This document shows positions 9,732 through 18,769 of a stretch of 64,000 nt of DNA, piece after piece. Both the position numbers and the translations under genes were made by a program. Within the stretch, counting starts at the first letter, position 1, and the number at the start of each line of letters is the position of its first letter. The stretch is from Thermoguttaceae bacterium (GTDB taxonomy: Bacteria; Planctomycetota; Planctomycetia; Pirellulales; Thermoguttaceae), in contig JANXBW010000001.1 in the NCBI GenBank assembly GCA_025060325.1, forward strand, positions 1-64,000, in the 5' to 3' direction. The notes under the pieces are model-generated. The model worked only from the letters and a program-made list of their open reading frames with translations. It was not told the origin of the DNA and did no database searches.

Positions 9732-11969
9732 CTACAGGGCGAAATTAAACGTCCGGGCAATCCACCGCCACACTCGGTAACCAATACTCTGCGGGGCGAC
9801 GTGGATTTTAGCCCGCCCGCGAAGCCCCACCTGCCACACCCCCTCTTGGTCTTCTAAGTAAACAGCTCCTTGAAAGGAGGGTGCCACGGGGCGCTCTACC
9901 CCCGTGCGATCGACCCGAGTGGGCACATCACCGCCGGCACGCGTGCCAAGACGTGCTCGGCCAAATTCCATCGCATGGGCCGAAATCTCTGCCAAAGTGC
10001 CTGTGTACGTGCGATCGGGCAGCACATCAAGCTTGATTTCCACCTTTTGCCCAACCGCCACGTACTCGATATCCCCCTGGTCGATGATAAGCACCGCCTT
10101 AAAACGTCGGGGATCGCCGATAAGGCACAGTTTTGTTCCTGCCTCGAGGTAACATCCGATGTTTTTCTTGTCCAGGGGAATGCCGGACCAACTGGGCAGC
10201 TGACCCGTGGGAGATGGAGGCTCGCTTCGCCAAGGCGGCGGGAGGACCGTGCCGGCCCGCGTTGCCCGAAGCTCAAGTCGGGGCAATTCGCTCCGTTTTG
10301 TCTCGAGCTGGTCGTTAAGCGCCTCCAGGGTCTTGGCCAGCTGTTCCACCTGGACATTAGCGCTTGGATCGGCATATCGCACGAATTGGGTAAGATATTC
10401 CAAGTTGATTTCCGTCCGTCGACGCTGAGCCTCAAGCCGGATAATCTCTAGCTCCAAATCAACATTCCGCAGTTTGGCCAAGAGCTGGCCGGCAGCAACC
10501 TTGTCCCCAGGACGAACGTAAACCTCCTCCAAGATTCCAGGGACAGACACATACACTGTGTCGGCTCCATCCGGTTCAAGCTCAAGCGAGGCCATCACTC
10601 GGTATGGCAGGGGTAAGAAAAATACGAGGGCCAAAATAACAACAACACCCGCCGCACTAATGGCAGCTCGAACCTTTTTCACTTGATACCACCTCCCCGG
10701 AACATAAAAAAACCGCCAGATCGCGTAAACAGGCTGGAAAATAAGCCCATAAATTGCCCCAAGCGCAATGGCTTGACCGATGATTTTCAAACCAAAAGGC
10801 TCAAAAACACGATACAAAAACATTAAGATGGAAAACAGGATGATCCACCGATAAATGACAGCCAGGATCGCGTAAGTAACAAAAAATACTTGTCTTCGCT
10901 TGGGCATAAACGGGTCCTCAGGTGGCTCCAAACCAAGGAACCACTGGCCCATTTTTCGGCTGAGATATTGTCCGGCTTTTTGGCGGAGATTGGGGATTTC
11001 CACAAGATCGGCCAGCACATAATAGCCGTCGTACCGCAGCAGGGGATTGCCGTTGAATAGCACCGTGGACACCGAGCCAATAAACATCGTATTTAGCGCT
11101 AGATAGTGAAGCAGCCCCGGCTCCGTGTACCACCAGATAAAAGTAGCAATAGCTGCCAATGTGACTTCGACGAAGATTCCCGCTGCCCCAATGGCAGCGC
11201 GATGGTATTTGTTGGGCAACATCCATGAATCGGACACGTTGCAATACAGGCACGGGGTGAGCACAAGAAACATAATTCCGATGTCATGGCATTCGCCACC
11301 AAAATGTTTGGCGGTCAGACCGTGCCCCAACTCATGGAGGATCTTCATAAAGGCCAGAGTGGCTGCCAGCCACAGCCAATTCCCCGGGCCAAAGAACTGA
11401 TAAAACCCCGGGAGGCGTGCGGCAAAGACCTCAAATTCGACAAGAATGAGCGAGAGAGCACTTATCCACAAAAGAACGCACGCCGCCAAGAACCATGGGG
11501 AGAAGATCCACCGCACCTTCGGATACAGCCAGTTGAGGAACGGCTCGGGATCAACTCCCTTTAAACGAAGAGCAAGGATGTTTCCTAGGCTAGCAAGGAG
11601 TTGTCTTTTGATTCGTTCCCGCCGCCGTTTTTGAAGTTGAAAGGCTTGCCCCGGTGCGTCGCTTACGACAAGACCGCTACGGTGAAGCTGGCCAAGAAAA
11701 TGCTGCAACTCATCCAGGGTAATCTTCTGCGGGGGAAAGGCGGCCTCAAAGCGCCGTTTGACCTCGGCCAAGCTCACCGTGCCATCCAGCATTTGCAGAA
11801 TGGCAAATTCTTCCTCCTCGAAGCGAAAATAATTCAGGGCCACCGGGTCCTTGACGATCCAGTAAGTCTTTCCCAAATAGCGATGGCGGCGAGCCTCCAA
11901 ATCGGCCCGCTTGCGGATGGGTAAGCGTCTTTCCGCGCTGGCAAGTAAGCTTTCCGCAAGAGTCGCCAT
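9732..11969 (-). CDS. PqqD-like / peptidase M50 / HlyD-like fusion membrane protein
   Basis: 745 aa. Residues about 30-105 form a PqqD-like winged-helix (RFEEEEFAILQMLDGTVSLA), the fold used as a peptide-recognition element in RiPP systems. Transmembrane segments begin at about 156. The zinc motif HELGH lies at 212-216 and the third ligand region is NPLLRYDGYYVLADL, as in site-2 proteases. After the membrane region (about residue 455) comes a barrel-sandwich (lipoyl/HlyD) domain with PGDKVAAGQLLAKLRN, a coiled coil, then a second half with IDQGDIEYVAVGQKVEI. The ATG has AAGGG 6 nt upstream. It is the last gene of a three-gene operon with two other HlyD-type proteins. I infer a membrane complex for peptide processing, export or envelope quality control; no ABC transporter or precursor peptide is seen nearby. 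Confidence 0.88.
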   Translation of the reverse strand: MATLAESLLASAERRLPIRKRADLEARRHRYLGKTYWIVKDPVALNYFRFEEEEFAILQMLDGTVSLAEVKRRFEAAFPPQKITLDELQHFLGQLHRSGLVVSDAPGQAFQLQKRRRERIKRQLLASLGNILALRLKGVDPEPFLNWLYPKVRWIFSPWFLAACVLLWISALSLILVEFEVFAARLPGFYQFFGPGNWLWLAATLAFMKILHELGHGLTAKHFGGECHDIGIMFLVLTPCLYCNVSDSWMLPNKYHRAAIGAAGIFVEVTLAAIATFIWWYTEPGLLHYLALNTMFIGSVSTVLFNGNPLLRYDGYYVLADLVEIPNLRQKAGQYLSRKMGQWFLGLEPPEDPFMPKRRQVFFVTYAILAVIYRWIILFSILMFLYRVFEPFGLKIIGQAIALGAIYGLIFQPVYAIWRFFYVPGRWYQVKKVRAAISAAGVVVILALVFFLPLPYRVMASLELEPDGADTVYVSVPGILEEVYVRPGDKVAAGQLLAKLRNVDLELEIIRLEAQRRRTEINLEYLTQFVRYADPSANVQVEQLAKTLEALNDQLETKRSELPRLELRATRAGTVLPPPWRSEPPSPTGQLPSWSGIPLDKKNIGCYLEAGTKLCLIGDPRRFKAVLIIDQGDIEYVAVGQKVEIKLDVLPDRTYTGTLAEISAHAMEFGRARLGTRAGGDVPTRVDRTGVERPVAPSFQGAVYLEDQEGVWQVGLRGRAKIHVAPQSIGYRVWRWIARTFNFAL

Positions 11970-12153
11970 CGCTGGCCCTTAATTAATGATCAAACGAGAC
12001 CCCTGCGACCGTTGACGACCACTTGTTCAAACGCCCGTTCTTAGCTTGCCCCTTCACACATCAGTCCTTCCCGCCTCAAAATGCCCCGAAAACCCGTGGA
12101 CTGGAGCCGGCTCTTGTCGGCCGAGGAAAGAATCCCTCGCCCGGCCCGACAAT

Positions 12154-13266
12154 TCATTTTGGCAATCGACTCGGCAGGGAAGTGAGTCGACCTATTCGTT
12201 TGCGAGTGATGATCAAGTCAGCGCTTAGACCAGGCCGAAGGATCCATTGCCCCTCAACTTGCCGGTTTTCCACCTCGGCCCAGATTAAATAGCGTCCCCC
12301 TGCCTCTACAAGCGGGTTAACAAAAACAATCCGTCCTGTAAACGTGTACTGACCCTGGGCAACCGCCTCGCCCGAGCTGCCGAGGGGGGAAGCTATTCGG
12401 ACCTCCACGGGCTGGCCCGCAACCTCAGCCGGGTGCACCTCGCTGACTGCCAGGTACCCTTCCACCCGCACTCGGTCCAGACGAACAATTCTCAACACTG
12501 AATCACCCGGTTTGACCCATTCACCGATATCTCGATGCACCTCCACAATAATTCCGTCCACAGGTGAGCGAATGACGTGCCGCTGGAGAGCAAGCCAAGC
12601 GCTATCCGCCTCTGCTTCGCGGATTTTCACCGCCACTTGCGCCAGATTAAGATCATGCTCCGCTTTCTGTTTTTGAAGTTCTAGCTGGTCACGCTGGAGA
12701 TAAAGCCGATTCATTTCCAAGTAAGGGACGGATCCAGGCGCCCGACGGTTTGCCTCCTCGGCTTGCCGCACCTCTACACAAGAGACCTCCCAAGCTTTCT
12801 GTGCCGCCCGAACGCTGATGTCATTGCCGGCTTCCATCCGCGCACCTTCCAACCGCGCTCTGGCGGCCTGGTAGCTCTTCCACGCTTCGCGGTCTTCAAT
12901 CAGAGCCAGCGGTTGGCCGGCCTTAACTTCCATTCCCTCCTGAGCACGAAATGGCTGATACTGCGGCAGGCCGTCCTTAAGCAAGTACTCTCCGTTTTGA
13001 TCAAGCAACGGCACCGAGCCAACAAGGATACCCTCTGCCCGGGCCGGAACATCCACATCATCAATAAGCGACACGATGCACCGGGGAACTTGGAGCTTTT
13101 CCCCGACCCCTTCCGAGGGACCCGTCCCGGAAGTCTGTCCTACCAACGCCACGACGACAAGCAAGCTCCCAACCAGTTCCATAAAGGTTCCCCGCCTCAG
13201 CCTGGTGATTCTTCCGACGGAAAGACGGCTCTCAACTACTTCGGCCCGGTCAACTCCTGAAAACAC
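12154..13266 (-). CDS. HlyD-family periplasmic adaptor protein
   Basis: 370 aa from a GTG at 13266, only 5 bp after the upstream stop. I prefer this start because RITRLRRGTF supplies the positive n-region before the single membrane segment MELVGSLLVVVALVG; the ATG at 13182 (GGGGA 8 nt upstream) would remove it. The order is the first barrel-sandwich half (VDVPARAEGILVG), an alpha-hairpin/coiled coil (about 130-215), the second half (HVIRSPVDGIIVEVHRDIGE) and a beta-barrel domain (VRVEGYLAVSEVHPAEVAGQ). It should sit in the inner membrane facing the periplasm as the adaptor between the GAF-HlyD and M50 partners. There is no RND pump or outer-membrane channel in the window. Confidence 0.88.
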   Translation of the reverse strand: MFSGVDRAEVVESRLSVGRITRLRRGTFMELVGSLLVVVALVGQTSGTGPSEGVGEKLQVPRCIVSLIDDVDVPARAEGILVGSVPLLDQNGEYLLKDGLPQYQPFRAQEGMEVKAGQPLALIEDREAWKSYQAARARLEGARMEAGNDISVRAAQKAWEVSCVEVRQAEEANRRAPGSVPYLEMNRLYLQRDQLELQKQKAEHDLNLAQVAVKIREAEADSAWLALQRHVIRSPVDGIIVEVHRDIGEWVKPGDSVLRIVRLDRVRVEGYLAVSEVHPAEVAGQPVEVRIASPLGSSGEAVAQGQYTFTGRIVFVNPLVEAGGRYLIWAEVENRQVEGQWILRPGLSADLIITRKRIGRLTSLPSRLPK

Positions 13267-13271
13267 CGCGG

Positions 13272-15338
13272 TCAGAACAAGCGGAACAGCACACGAGTCC
13301 GCACAAAATCAATCACATCATGCAGGAGCCAGTAAACAAGCGAGACCTTGCCACAATAAACTTTGGCACTCACTGCAGCCCCAGGACGGACGCCAATAGG
13401 GAGGTCCGACTTGTTGATCGCCACTTTGATCACGACGACATTCCCGTGCTCTTCACGCACCTCCGCGGCCTGATGAATTTCCTTAACCTTTCCCCGAAGA
13501 GTCCGGTCCGGTTGACTGGCAAGCACGTATTCCACATCCAAATCATCCTGTGGATTGGCGGCTTTGATCGCCGACCGCATTCGGGCGATATGACCCATGC
13601 GGCGCTCAGGCATGAGAATCTCGAGCTGCCAATCCCCCTGGGGATTGGCGATCTCCATCAGGACATCCCCGCGCCGGACAGGTCGCTCTTTCAACAAGTT
13701 CTTCACATCCCAGGTGATCACCTCCCCGTCGGCCGGACTGAAGATAGTAAGTTCCTTTCGCTTGGCCAGCAAAAGTTCCCGCTGCTGCTCCAAACTACGC
13801 AGAGTGGCTTCCAACTCCGCCAGGCGGCCTTGAAGTTGCGCTCGTTCCGCCTCGGACAGTCGTCCCTTGCCCCGTAGCAAAACTTGGTGGGTCTTGTTGA
13901 TGTCTTCCAGCGTGGCCACTAACTCGCCCGTCACCCGGCGAATTTCCACCTCCAGGTCTGTGTTCCGAAGCCGCGCAAGCTCGCTCCCCCGGGAAACTTT
14001 GGCCCCATGGTCCACAAATACTTCTTCAACAACACCGTCAATTCCTGTAAACACGCGGTAGCGCTCGGAAGGCTCTAACGTCCCTTTGGCCTGAAGCTTG
14101 AAAGGCATCGGCACAACAAAAAGCGCAACTGCCGCAGCCAGCGCCACTGACAAGATGACGATGGTCCGGGGAAGATTCCGGGCAGCCACCACAACGCGCC
14201 ACTTACCGATGGCCCGCCACAGCGGCAGCAAGAAAAGACTGTGGTACTCCAGGGCATTGGCCAGCGCGGCGCCGGCGTGTTCGGCCACCACTTTGATGCG
14301 GTTAACCATCGTCTCCGGCAGCCGGGCATCCTCAATTCGCTCCACAATGAGCGCTCCCACAACGGGTGGTGGCTCAGGACGCTTGTCCGGCTCTTCCTCG
14401 GCCACCGGCTCAAGTTGGGGGCGCCGCAGCGGAATCACCGCCACTGTTTTGGAATGCGATTGGTCAACATAGTCTTCGATCGCCTCTTCCACCTGAGGCG
14501 CAAGATGCCGGGTATCGCCAGTGAACCACACCGGCTCATCCGCCGCGGTTACCACCGTTGCCAATTTCGTCAGGAGTCGGACGGTGTTCGAGCGTCTGTC
14601 GATGACGTCTTGGCCGCTGATTGCCTCGATCCGGCACTTAGTGCCACGACGGATCGCTACTGTGACCCGGTCGCAACCGATCAGGCGCCGCCCCTCGTTT
14701 GCGATCACGTACGCAGTGGTCCGCGGGTTGAGATTGCCATGGACCAATCGGATAAACTCTTCCATCTGCCCCCAGAGCGCTTGGCGGTCGGCCAATTGGC
14801 GGAGTTGTCGGCCTTTTAAATACTCCGCCGCCAGGTCGCACATTTGGGATAAGAAGCGAAGGTACCCGCGCTGAGTCTCCACGCGAGGGTTCGGCCGCTG
14901 GAATATCTCCACCACCCCCACTCGCTCCACCTCAGTCCGCAGGGGAGCCAGGACAAGAAGAAAATCCGTCGGATTGGCCTCTCCGTCGGACTCGCCATAA
15001 CCCGAATGGGGGGCGACAAGGATGCCCTCATCGGACCCCAGCACCCGATGGAGCAACCGAGCATGCCGACCCTGATCTTCTTCGGAACACTCGTGCAGCT
15101 TTGCCTCTTGAAGGTTTACCTGGTAGCCAAGGATAAGTCGGCCGTTTTCCCCTGCCAGCCAGACCGCCCCTCCGATGGCCGCAAGCCCGCCCACCACCCG
15201 GGGGAGGAATTCGCGATAAAACTCGTCAGGTGGGATATCGGCGCGGGCAAGCTGTGCAATCTCATTGACGAGATTTCTAATTTGTTGCCTTGCCTGTTCG
15301 ATCAGTTGCGGGTCGATTTGCTGCTGTTCGAAGCTCAT
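13272..15338 (-). CDS. GAF-domain / HlyD fusion membrane protein
   Basis: 688 aa from the ATG at 15338 (MSFEQQQ; GGGAAG 5 nt upstream). An upstream GTG at 15374 would add 12 residues. Two GAF-like domains fill about 20-175 and 185-365 (phrases GAVWLAGENGRLILGYQV and RLIGCDRVTVAIRRG). One transmembrane helix follows at about 392-412, then a barrel-sandwich domain starting YRVFTGIDGVVEEVFVDHGA, a long coiled coil (about 465-545), and the closing half with FSPADGEVITW. The topology suggests a cytoplasmic sensor joined to a periplasmic adaptor, so it may gate the other two members of the operon in response to a ligand or redox state. It is the promoter-proximal gene of the operon. Confidence 0.87.
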   Translation of the reverse strand: MSFEQQQIDPQLIEQARQQIRNLVNEIAQLARADIPPDEFYREFLPRVVGGLAAIGGAVWLAGENGRLILGYQVNLQEAKLHECSEEDQGRHARLLHRVLGSDEGILVAPHSGYGESDGEANPTDFLLVLAPLRTEVERVGVVEIFQRPNPRVETQRGYLRFLSQMCDLAAEYLKGRQLRQLADRQALWGQMEEFIRLVHGNLNPRTTAYVIANEGRRLIGCDRVTVAIRRGTKCRIEAISGQDVIDRRSNTVRLLTKLATVVTAADEPVWFTGDTRHLAPQVEEAIEDYVDQSHSKTVAVIPLRRPQLEPVAEEEPDKRPEPPPVVGALIVERIEDARLPETMVNRIKVVAEHAGAALANALEYHSLFLLPLWRAIGKWRVVVAARNLPRTIVILSVALAAAVALFVVPMPFKLQAKGTLEPSERYRVFTGIDGVVEEVFVDHGAKVSRGSELARLRNTDLEVEIRRVTGELVATLEDINKTHQVLLRGKGRLSEAERAQLQGRLAELEATLRSLEQQRELLLAKRKELTIFSPADGEVITWDVKNLLKERPVRRGDVLMEIANPQGDWQLEILMPERRMGHIARMRSAIKAANPQDDLDVEYVLASQPDRTLRGKVKEIHQAAEVREEHGNVVVIKVAINKSDLPIGVRPGAAVSAKVYCGKVSLVYWLLHDVIDFVRTRVLFRLF

Positions 15339-16402
15339 ACGGCTTCCCAAAAGGAATGATCTGCAGGGACCCACCTCATCAGATCGCTACGAGGGAAAAG
15401 TTTCGGGCCTCCAGCCCTTAAAATCCATTTCTCCGCAATACCCCTTCGGGAAATTGACCGGCGGGCCGTGGCGCCTCGACAGCCTTCCGAAAACCGGCGA
15501 ACTAATTCCATTCCATCCGGCAAGCTGGAGGCCACGAAGCTTTGCCCGGTTCTCGGCTCGTGCCTCAACTGCCAACGCCCCGCGCAGGGACAACCCAAGC
15601 CCCTCGCGTCCAGCCAAACCCGAAGAAAAAGGCCAGATCTCTGAAAAAACCCCACAGGCCAAATGTGCTCCCCACAAGTGTAGTATACCGACTAAGACCC
15701 TTGCTGACGCCCGGCAAAAACCGGGTGACGGGCCGTCTGGGTTTTGTGGGTGGCAAAGGAGATCGACGCAAGGGTCACCAACTCGGTCGCATTCGCGCCG
15801 AAACCCCGCGCAAGGGATTGTCAAGTTGAGGAGAGCCAGTTCCTCTAGTTGGCTTATCAGTCAGGTGGACTAGCTAAGGTCCCGGCTTGAGGGCTGCAAA
15901 GTTGGGGGGAGAAGGCAATTTGGGAGGCACCCAAAGGGGCCGAAGCCTTACCAAGCGGTAATACTCGTCGCCCGTGGTCAACCCGCTTGCCATAGGACCG
16001 CGGCCGGCCATTGCTCCGTCGGAACAGTCGTCGTCGGGTCACGGGCATCTGCTATCGGAAAACCCCACAAGAGCCAGCCCGGCGTTTTTCTGCACTATAA
16101 ATCCGGATTAGCCGATTCCGCCAATAAAGGCCGAGCATATCACCCCGCCAAACTCCCCACCCTAAGGGGAATCAAATTTGGCTAACCCTGAAACGAAGCT
16201 GCCTCGGGAAGGCGCCTAATACCTCCTGGCCAGTGACCCCGTAGCAGGTCCAATTGGCGAAGGAGGACGGCCGGTTCAACCAAGAATTTTGCAAGATCTT
16301 AAGTCCAAACTTAAGCACCCCACCAACCAGGATTTGCAACTTCTTAACCTGACCAAAGTCCCGGACTGGCGAAACCGGCAAGATATTGCGAAAGGAATTC
16401 CA
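15339..16402. other. Gene-free stretch
   Basis: About 1.06 kb between divergent genes. It should hold promoters for the GAF-HlyD operon (leftward) and the PPSIGP protein (rightward), but I see no convincing -35/-10 pair. Open frames here show no recognisable motif. Confidence 0.45.
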
Positions 16403-16804
16403 ATGAGATCGCTTCGAGGACGGAACCTACGGTTAGCCTGGTTATTAGGTCTGGCGATCACCTGTATGGGCGTGGCAACTGCCGCTTTTGCTCAGTCCCC
16501 CGCATCGGGCGGAGACCAACCCATGCCATCTCCCGGGGGGACCTATCCGGCGGTTTATGTCGATCCCCGCTGCGGCGTAGCTTGGCACGGGGTCCTGTTT
16601 CCGACTCCGGTTGCCCAAAGAGGTGCCTGCCGCTCCGGTTGCCTGCTTTCACCGTTAATCGACCCCCGCTTGTTGGGGATCTATCGGCCAACTTACCAGC
16701 CTTATGTAGCAGGACCGCCAATCGGGACAGTGGTTTATCCGTATTACACGGTCCGAGGACCCAGGGATTTTCTGGCCGTGAATCCCCCCTCCATTGGGCC
16801 GTAA
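16403..16804 (+). CDS. Small secreted planctomycete protein ending PPSIGP
   Basis: 133 aa from the ATG at 16403, with AAAGGA about 7 nt upstream. A longer in-frame reading from 16289 would put the signal peptide in the middle, so it is rejected. Residues 1-32 are a classic signal peptide (MRSLRGRNLRLAWLLGLAI, ending ATAAFAQ). The mature part is rich in Pro, Gly and Tyr and has four Cys. The C-terminus YYTVRGPRDFLAVNPPSIGP is a pattern I recognise from many short exported planctomycete proteins of unknown role. Inferred location is the cell envelope; function unknown. Confidence 0.8.
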   Translation: MRSLRGRNLRLAWLLGLAITCMGVATAAFAQSPASGGDQPMPSPGGTYPAVYVDPRCGVAWHGVLFPTPVAQRGACRSGCLLSPLIDPRLLGIYRPTYQPYVAGPPIGTVVYPYYTVRGPRDFLAVNPPSIGP

Positions 16805-16921
16805 AAGGTCGGAACTGCTACCGACTTAACCGCAAGCTTGCGCGAAACGCGAAAGCAAAGCCCTCCAGAATTCCGGCTTGAGGGAAGATGGGAATTGGCT
16901 GAGCCGCTTGGCTCCTAAGTC

Positions 16922-16976
16922 CCAAAAAAGAAGCCGGACGGTTTGAGCCGGCCTCGCAGCTCAGACCGTTCCGGCT
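16922..16976 (-). terminator. Intrinsic terminator for the 83-aa gene
   Basis: On the minus strand a long GC-rich hairpin (arms 16932-16948 and about 16959-16976, stem AGCCGGA/TCCGGCT plus TGAGC/GCTCA) is followed by TTCTTTTTT. It lies 56 nt downstream of the stop of the 17032-17283 gene. Confidence 0.8.
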
Positions 16977-17031
16977 GAATTATCGTTTGGGACGCTGCAG
17001 GTAACCCGTCTTGCTCTTAGCACCAGACCGC

Positions 17032-17283
17032 CTACTCGGCTTCCTCCGCAAGACCTTGAATTTCGTTGAGGCTCCGGCCAAGGCGGCGTCGTTTAGGAGC
17101 ATAAGTAATCTGGGGGGCCTCGCTTGCCGCAACCGCGGTTGAGGGTTGCTGGCGCAAAAGATCCAGTAGCCGGCGGCTAATATCCTCGCTTTCCGGCGGT
17201 TTGCCAATATCGCCCACGGCATCGGCTACGCCCAGAAGGACTGCTCTCCGCACGCCCAGACGAATCCATTCAAAGAAATTCAT
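17032..17283 (-). CDS. Small conserved-looking protein, function unknown
   Basis: 83 aa from the ATG at 17283, which has AGGAG 8 nt upstream; an upstream in-frame start at 17412 adds an unlikely Arg-rich tail. The N-terminus MNFFEWIRLGVRRAVLLGVA is an amphipathic helix that could touch a membrane, followed by DAVGDIG and an acidic/basic mixed C-terminus. I recall similar short proteins in Planctomycetota but no function. It is divergent to recA and is followed by a strong terminator, which supports a real transcribed gene. Confidence 0.7.
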   Translation of the reverse strand: MNFFEWIRLGVRRAVLLGVADAVGDIGKPPESEDISRRLLDLLRQQPSTAVAASEAPQITYAPKRRRLGRSLNEIQGLAEEAE

Positions 17284-17695
17284 CGGTGAGGCTCCTTCCT
17301 CCGAACTTTCCCTCTCTGCTTCGCGACCGGTCATGCAAAGATAGTCAAACTTTCCCAAGAGCGCCAAGCGAGGTTGTCTGCCTCGGGCTCTGCCGGCAGG
17401 CTTAGTACCCACACGCTCCTGAACAATGAACCCCCTTTACCGCTCAGGGCGATTCCTTCCAATGGCTGGCTCCTCTCAAGAAGCCCGTACAGTCTGAGGC
17501 ACCCAGCAGGTCCCTCAGATGCCCCTCCGCCTTAAGCCAACCAAGGGCTACAATTTGAGGTTAGGTGATGCTTTCAGGATGCGATTTGGCGGCGTGCCTT
17601 GCCAATCTTGTCGATTCGGCAGCCTCCTTGACGGGCAATCAGCGCTTCGGGGCCAGACGACAACATTTGGTTTCTCAAGCTACGGGACGGACAAC
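17284..17695. other. Divergent intergenic region upstream of recA
   Basis: 412 bp. It should hold the recA promoter and that of the small minus-strand gene. I found no clear -35/-10 pair and no LexA-type inverted repeat by eye. The open frame runs upstream of recA to 17519 but lacks coding character. Confidence 0.4.
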
Positions 17696-18769
17696 ATGGC
17701 CAAGAAAGGATCGCAAAAGCCGGCAGAAGCCAACGGTGGTGCTGGCACCAAGGCTCAGCGCGACTCATCGGTGGAGTTTCCTCCCTCTTTGAAAACGGCC
17801 ATCGCGCAAATTGAAAAGGAGTTCGGCGAAGGGGCGATCATGCCGTTAGGTTCGGAGCGAATCGCCCGAATCGAGGGAATTTCCACCGGCTGTTTGTCGC
17901 TTGACATCGCCCTTGGGGGTTACGGTATTCCTCGCGGGAGGATTGTGGAGATCTTTGGCCCGGAGTCAAGCGGTAAAACAACAATCGCCCTCCATGTGGT
18001 GGCTCAGGCGCAGCGGAAGGGTGGTATCGCGGCTTTCATCGACGCAGAGCATGCTCTGGATCCATCTTGGGCAAAAAAGGTGGGCGTCGACCTGGAAAGC
18101 CTATTAGTCAGCCAGCCAAGTTGCGGTGAAGAAGCGATGCACATTGCGGAGATGCTCGTCCGCTCTAATGCCGTTGATGTGATTGTTGTCGATTCGGTGG
18201 CGGCCCTTGTTCCGCAGAAAGAATTGGAGGGCGAAATCGGCGACTCGCAGGTCGGCCTTCAGGCCCGCCTAATGAGCCAATCCCTGCGCAAGTTGACGGG
18301 GTCGATCGCCAAGAGCCGAACGGCGATGATATTTATCAACCAGATTCGCGAAAGAATTGGTGTTATGTTCGGGACTCCGGAAACCACGCCGGGTGGGCGG
18401 GCGCTAAAGTTCTACGCTTCCTGCCGGATTGATGTCCGCCGAGTTTCGCCGATTAAGGAGGGGGAAGAAGTCATCGGCCAACGCGTAAAAGCTAAAGTGG
18501 TCAAAAACAAGGTGGCACCGCCGTTCCGGAGTGCCGAGTTTGATATGCTCCACGATCGGGGCATATGCTACGAGTCCGATGTGCTTGATCTGGCGACGGC
18601 CCACCGGATTGTGGTTCGCTCCGGCACGTGGCTCCGCTACGGCGATCTCCAGTTGGGCCAGGGTCGCGAGAAAGCCAGAGATTTCCTCCGCGAGCACCCG
18701 GAGATTACAGAGGAGCTCCGTCGCGAGGTGCTCCGAGCGGTGGGGATCGGTATCGAGGACGGGCAATGA
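17696..18769 (+). CDS. recA: Recombinase RecA
   Basis: 357 aa, standard length. Walker [10 protein letters not shown] is at about residues 87-95, Walker [13 protein letters not shown] follows, and MAW-type and L2 regions are present ([15 protein letters not shown]-type run, [20 protein letters not shown]). RecA coats single-stranded DNA for homologous pairing and triggers SOS-type autoproteolysis. The ATG at 17696 gives the usual MAKKG-type N-terminus; a longer reading from 17519 is rejected. The stop TGA overlaps the ATG of the next gene (ATGA at 18766-18769), so translation of the HtrA-like protease is probably coupled to recA. The C-terminal acidic tail is short (IGIEDGQ). Confidence 0.98.
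   Translation: MAKKGSQKPAEANGGAGTKAQRDSSVEFPPSLKTAIAQIEKEFGEGAIMPLGSERIARIEGISTGCLSLDIALGGYGIPRGRIVEIFGPESSGKTTIALHVVAQAQRKGGIAAFIDAEHALDPSWAKKVGVDLESLLVSQPSCGEEAMHIAEMLVRSNAVDVIVVDSVAALVPQKELEGEIGDSQVGLQARLMSQSLRKLTGSIAKSRTAMIFINQIRERIGVMFGTPETTPGGRALKFYASCRIDVRRVSPIKEGEEVIGQRVKAKVVKNKVAPPFRSAEFDMLHDRGICYESDVLDLATAHRIVVRSGTWLRYGDLQLGQGREKARDFLREHPEITEELRREVLRAVGIGIEDGQ

Noticed and set aside
15387-15824. 145-codon minus-strand frame upstream of the GAF-HlyD gene
   Set aside because: No domain, no ribosome site and overlapping equally long frames on the other strand.
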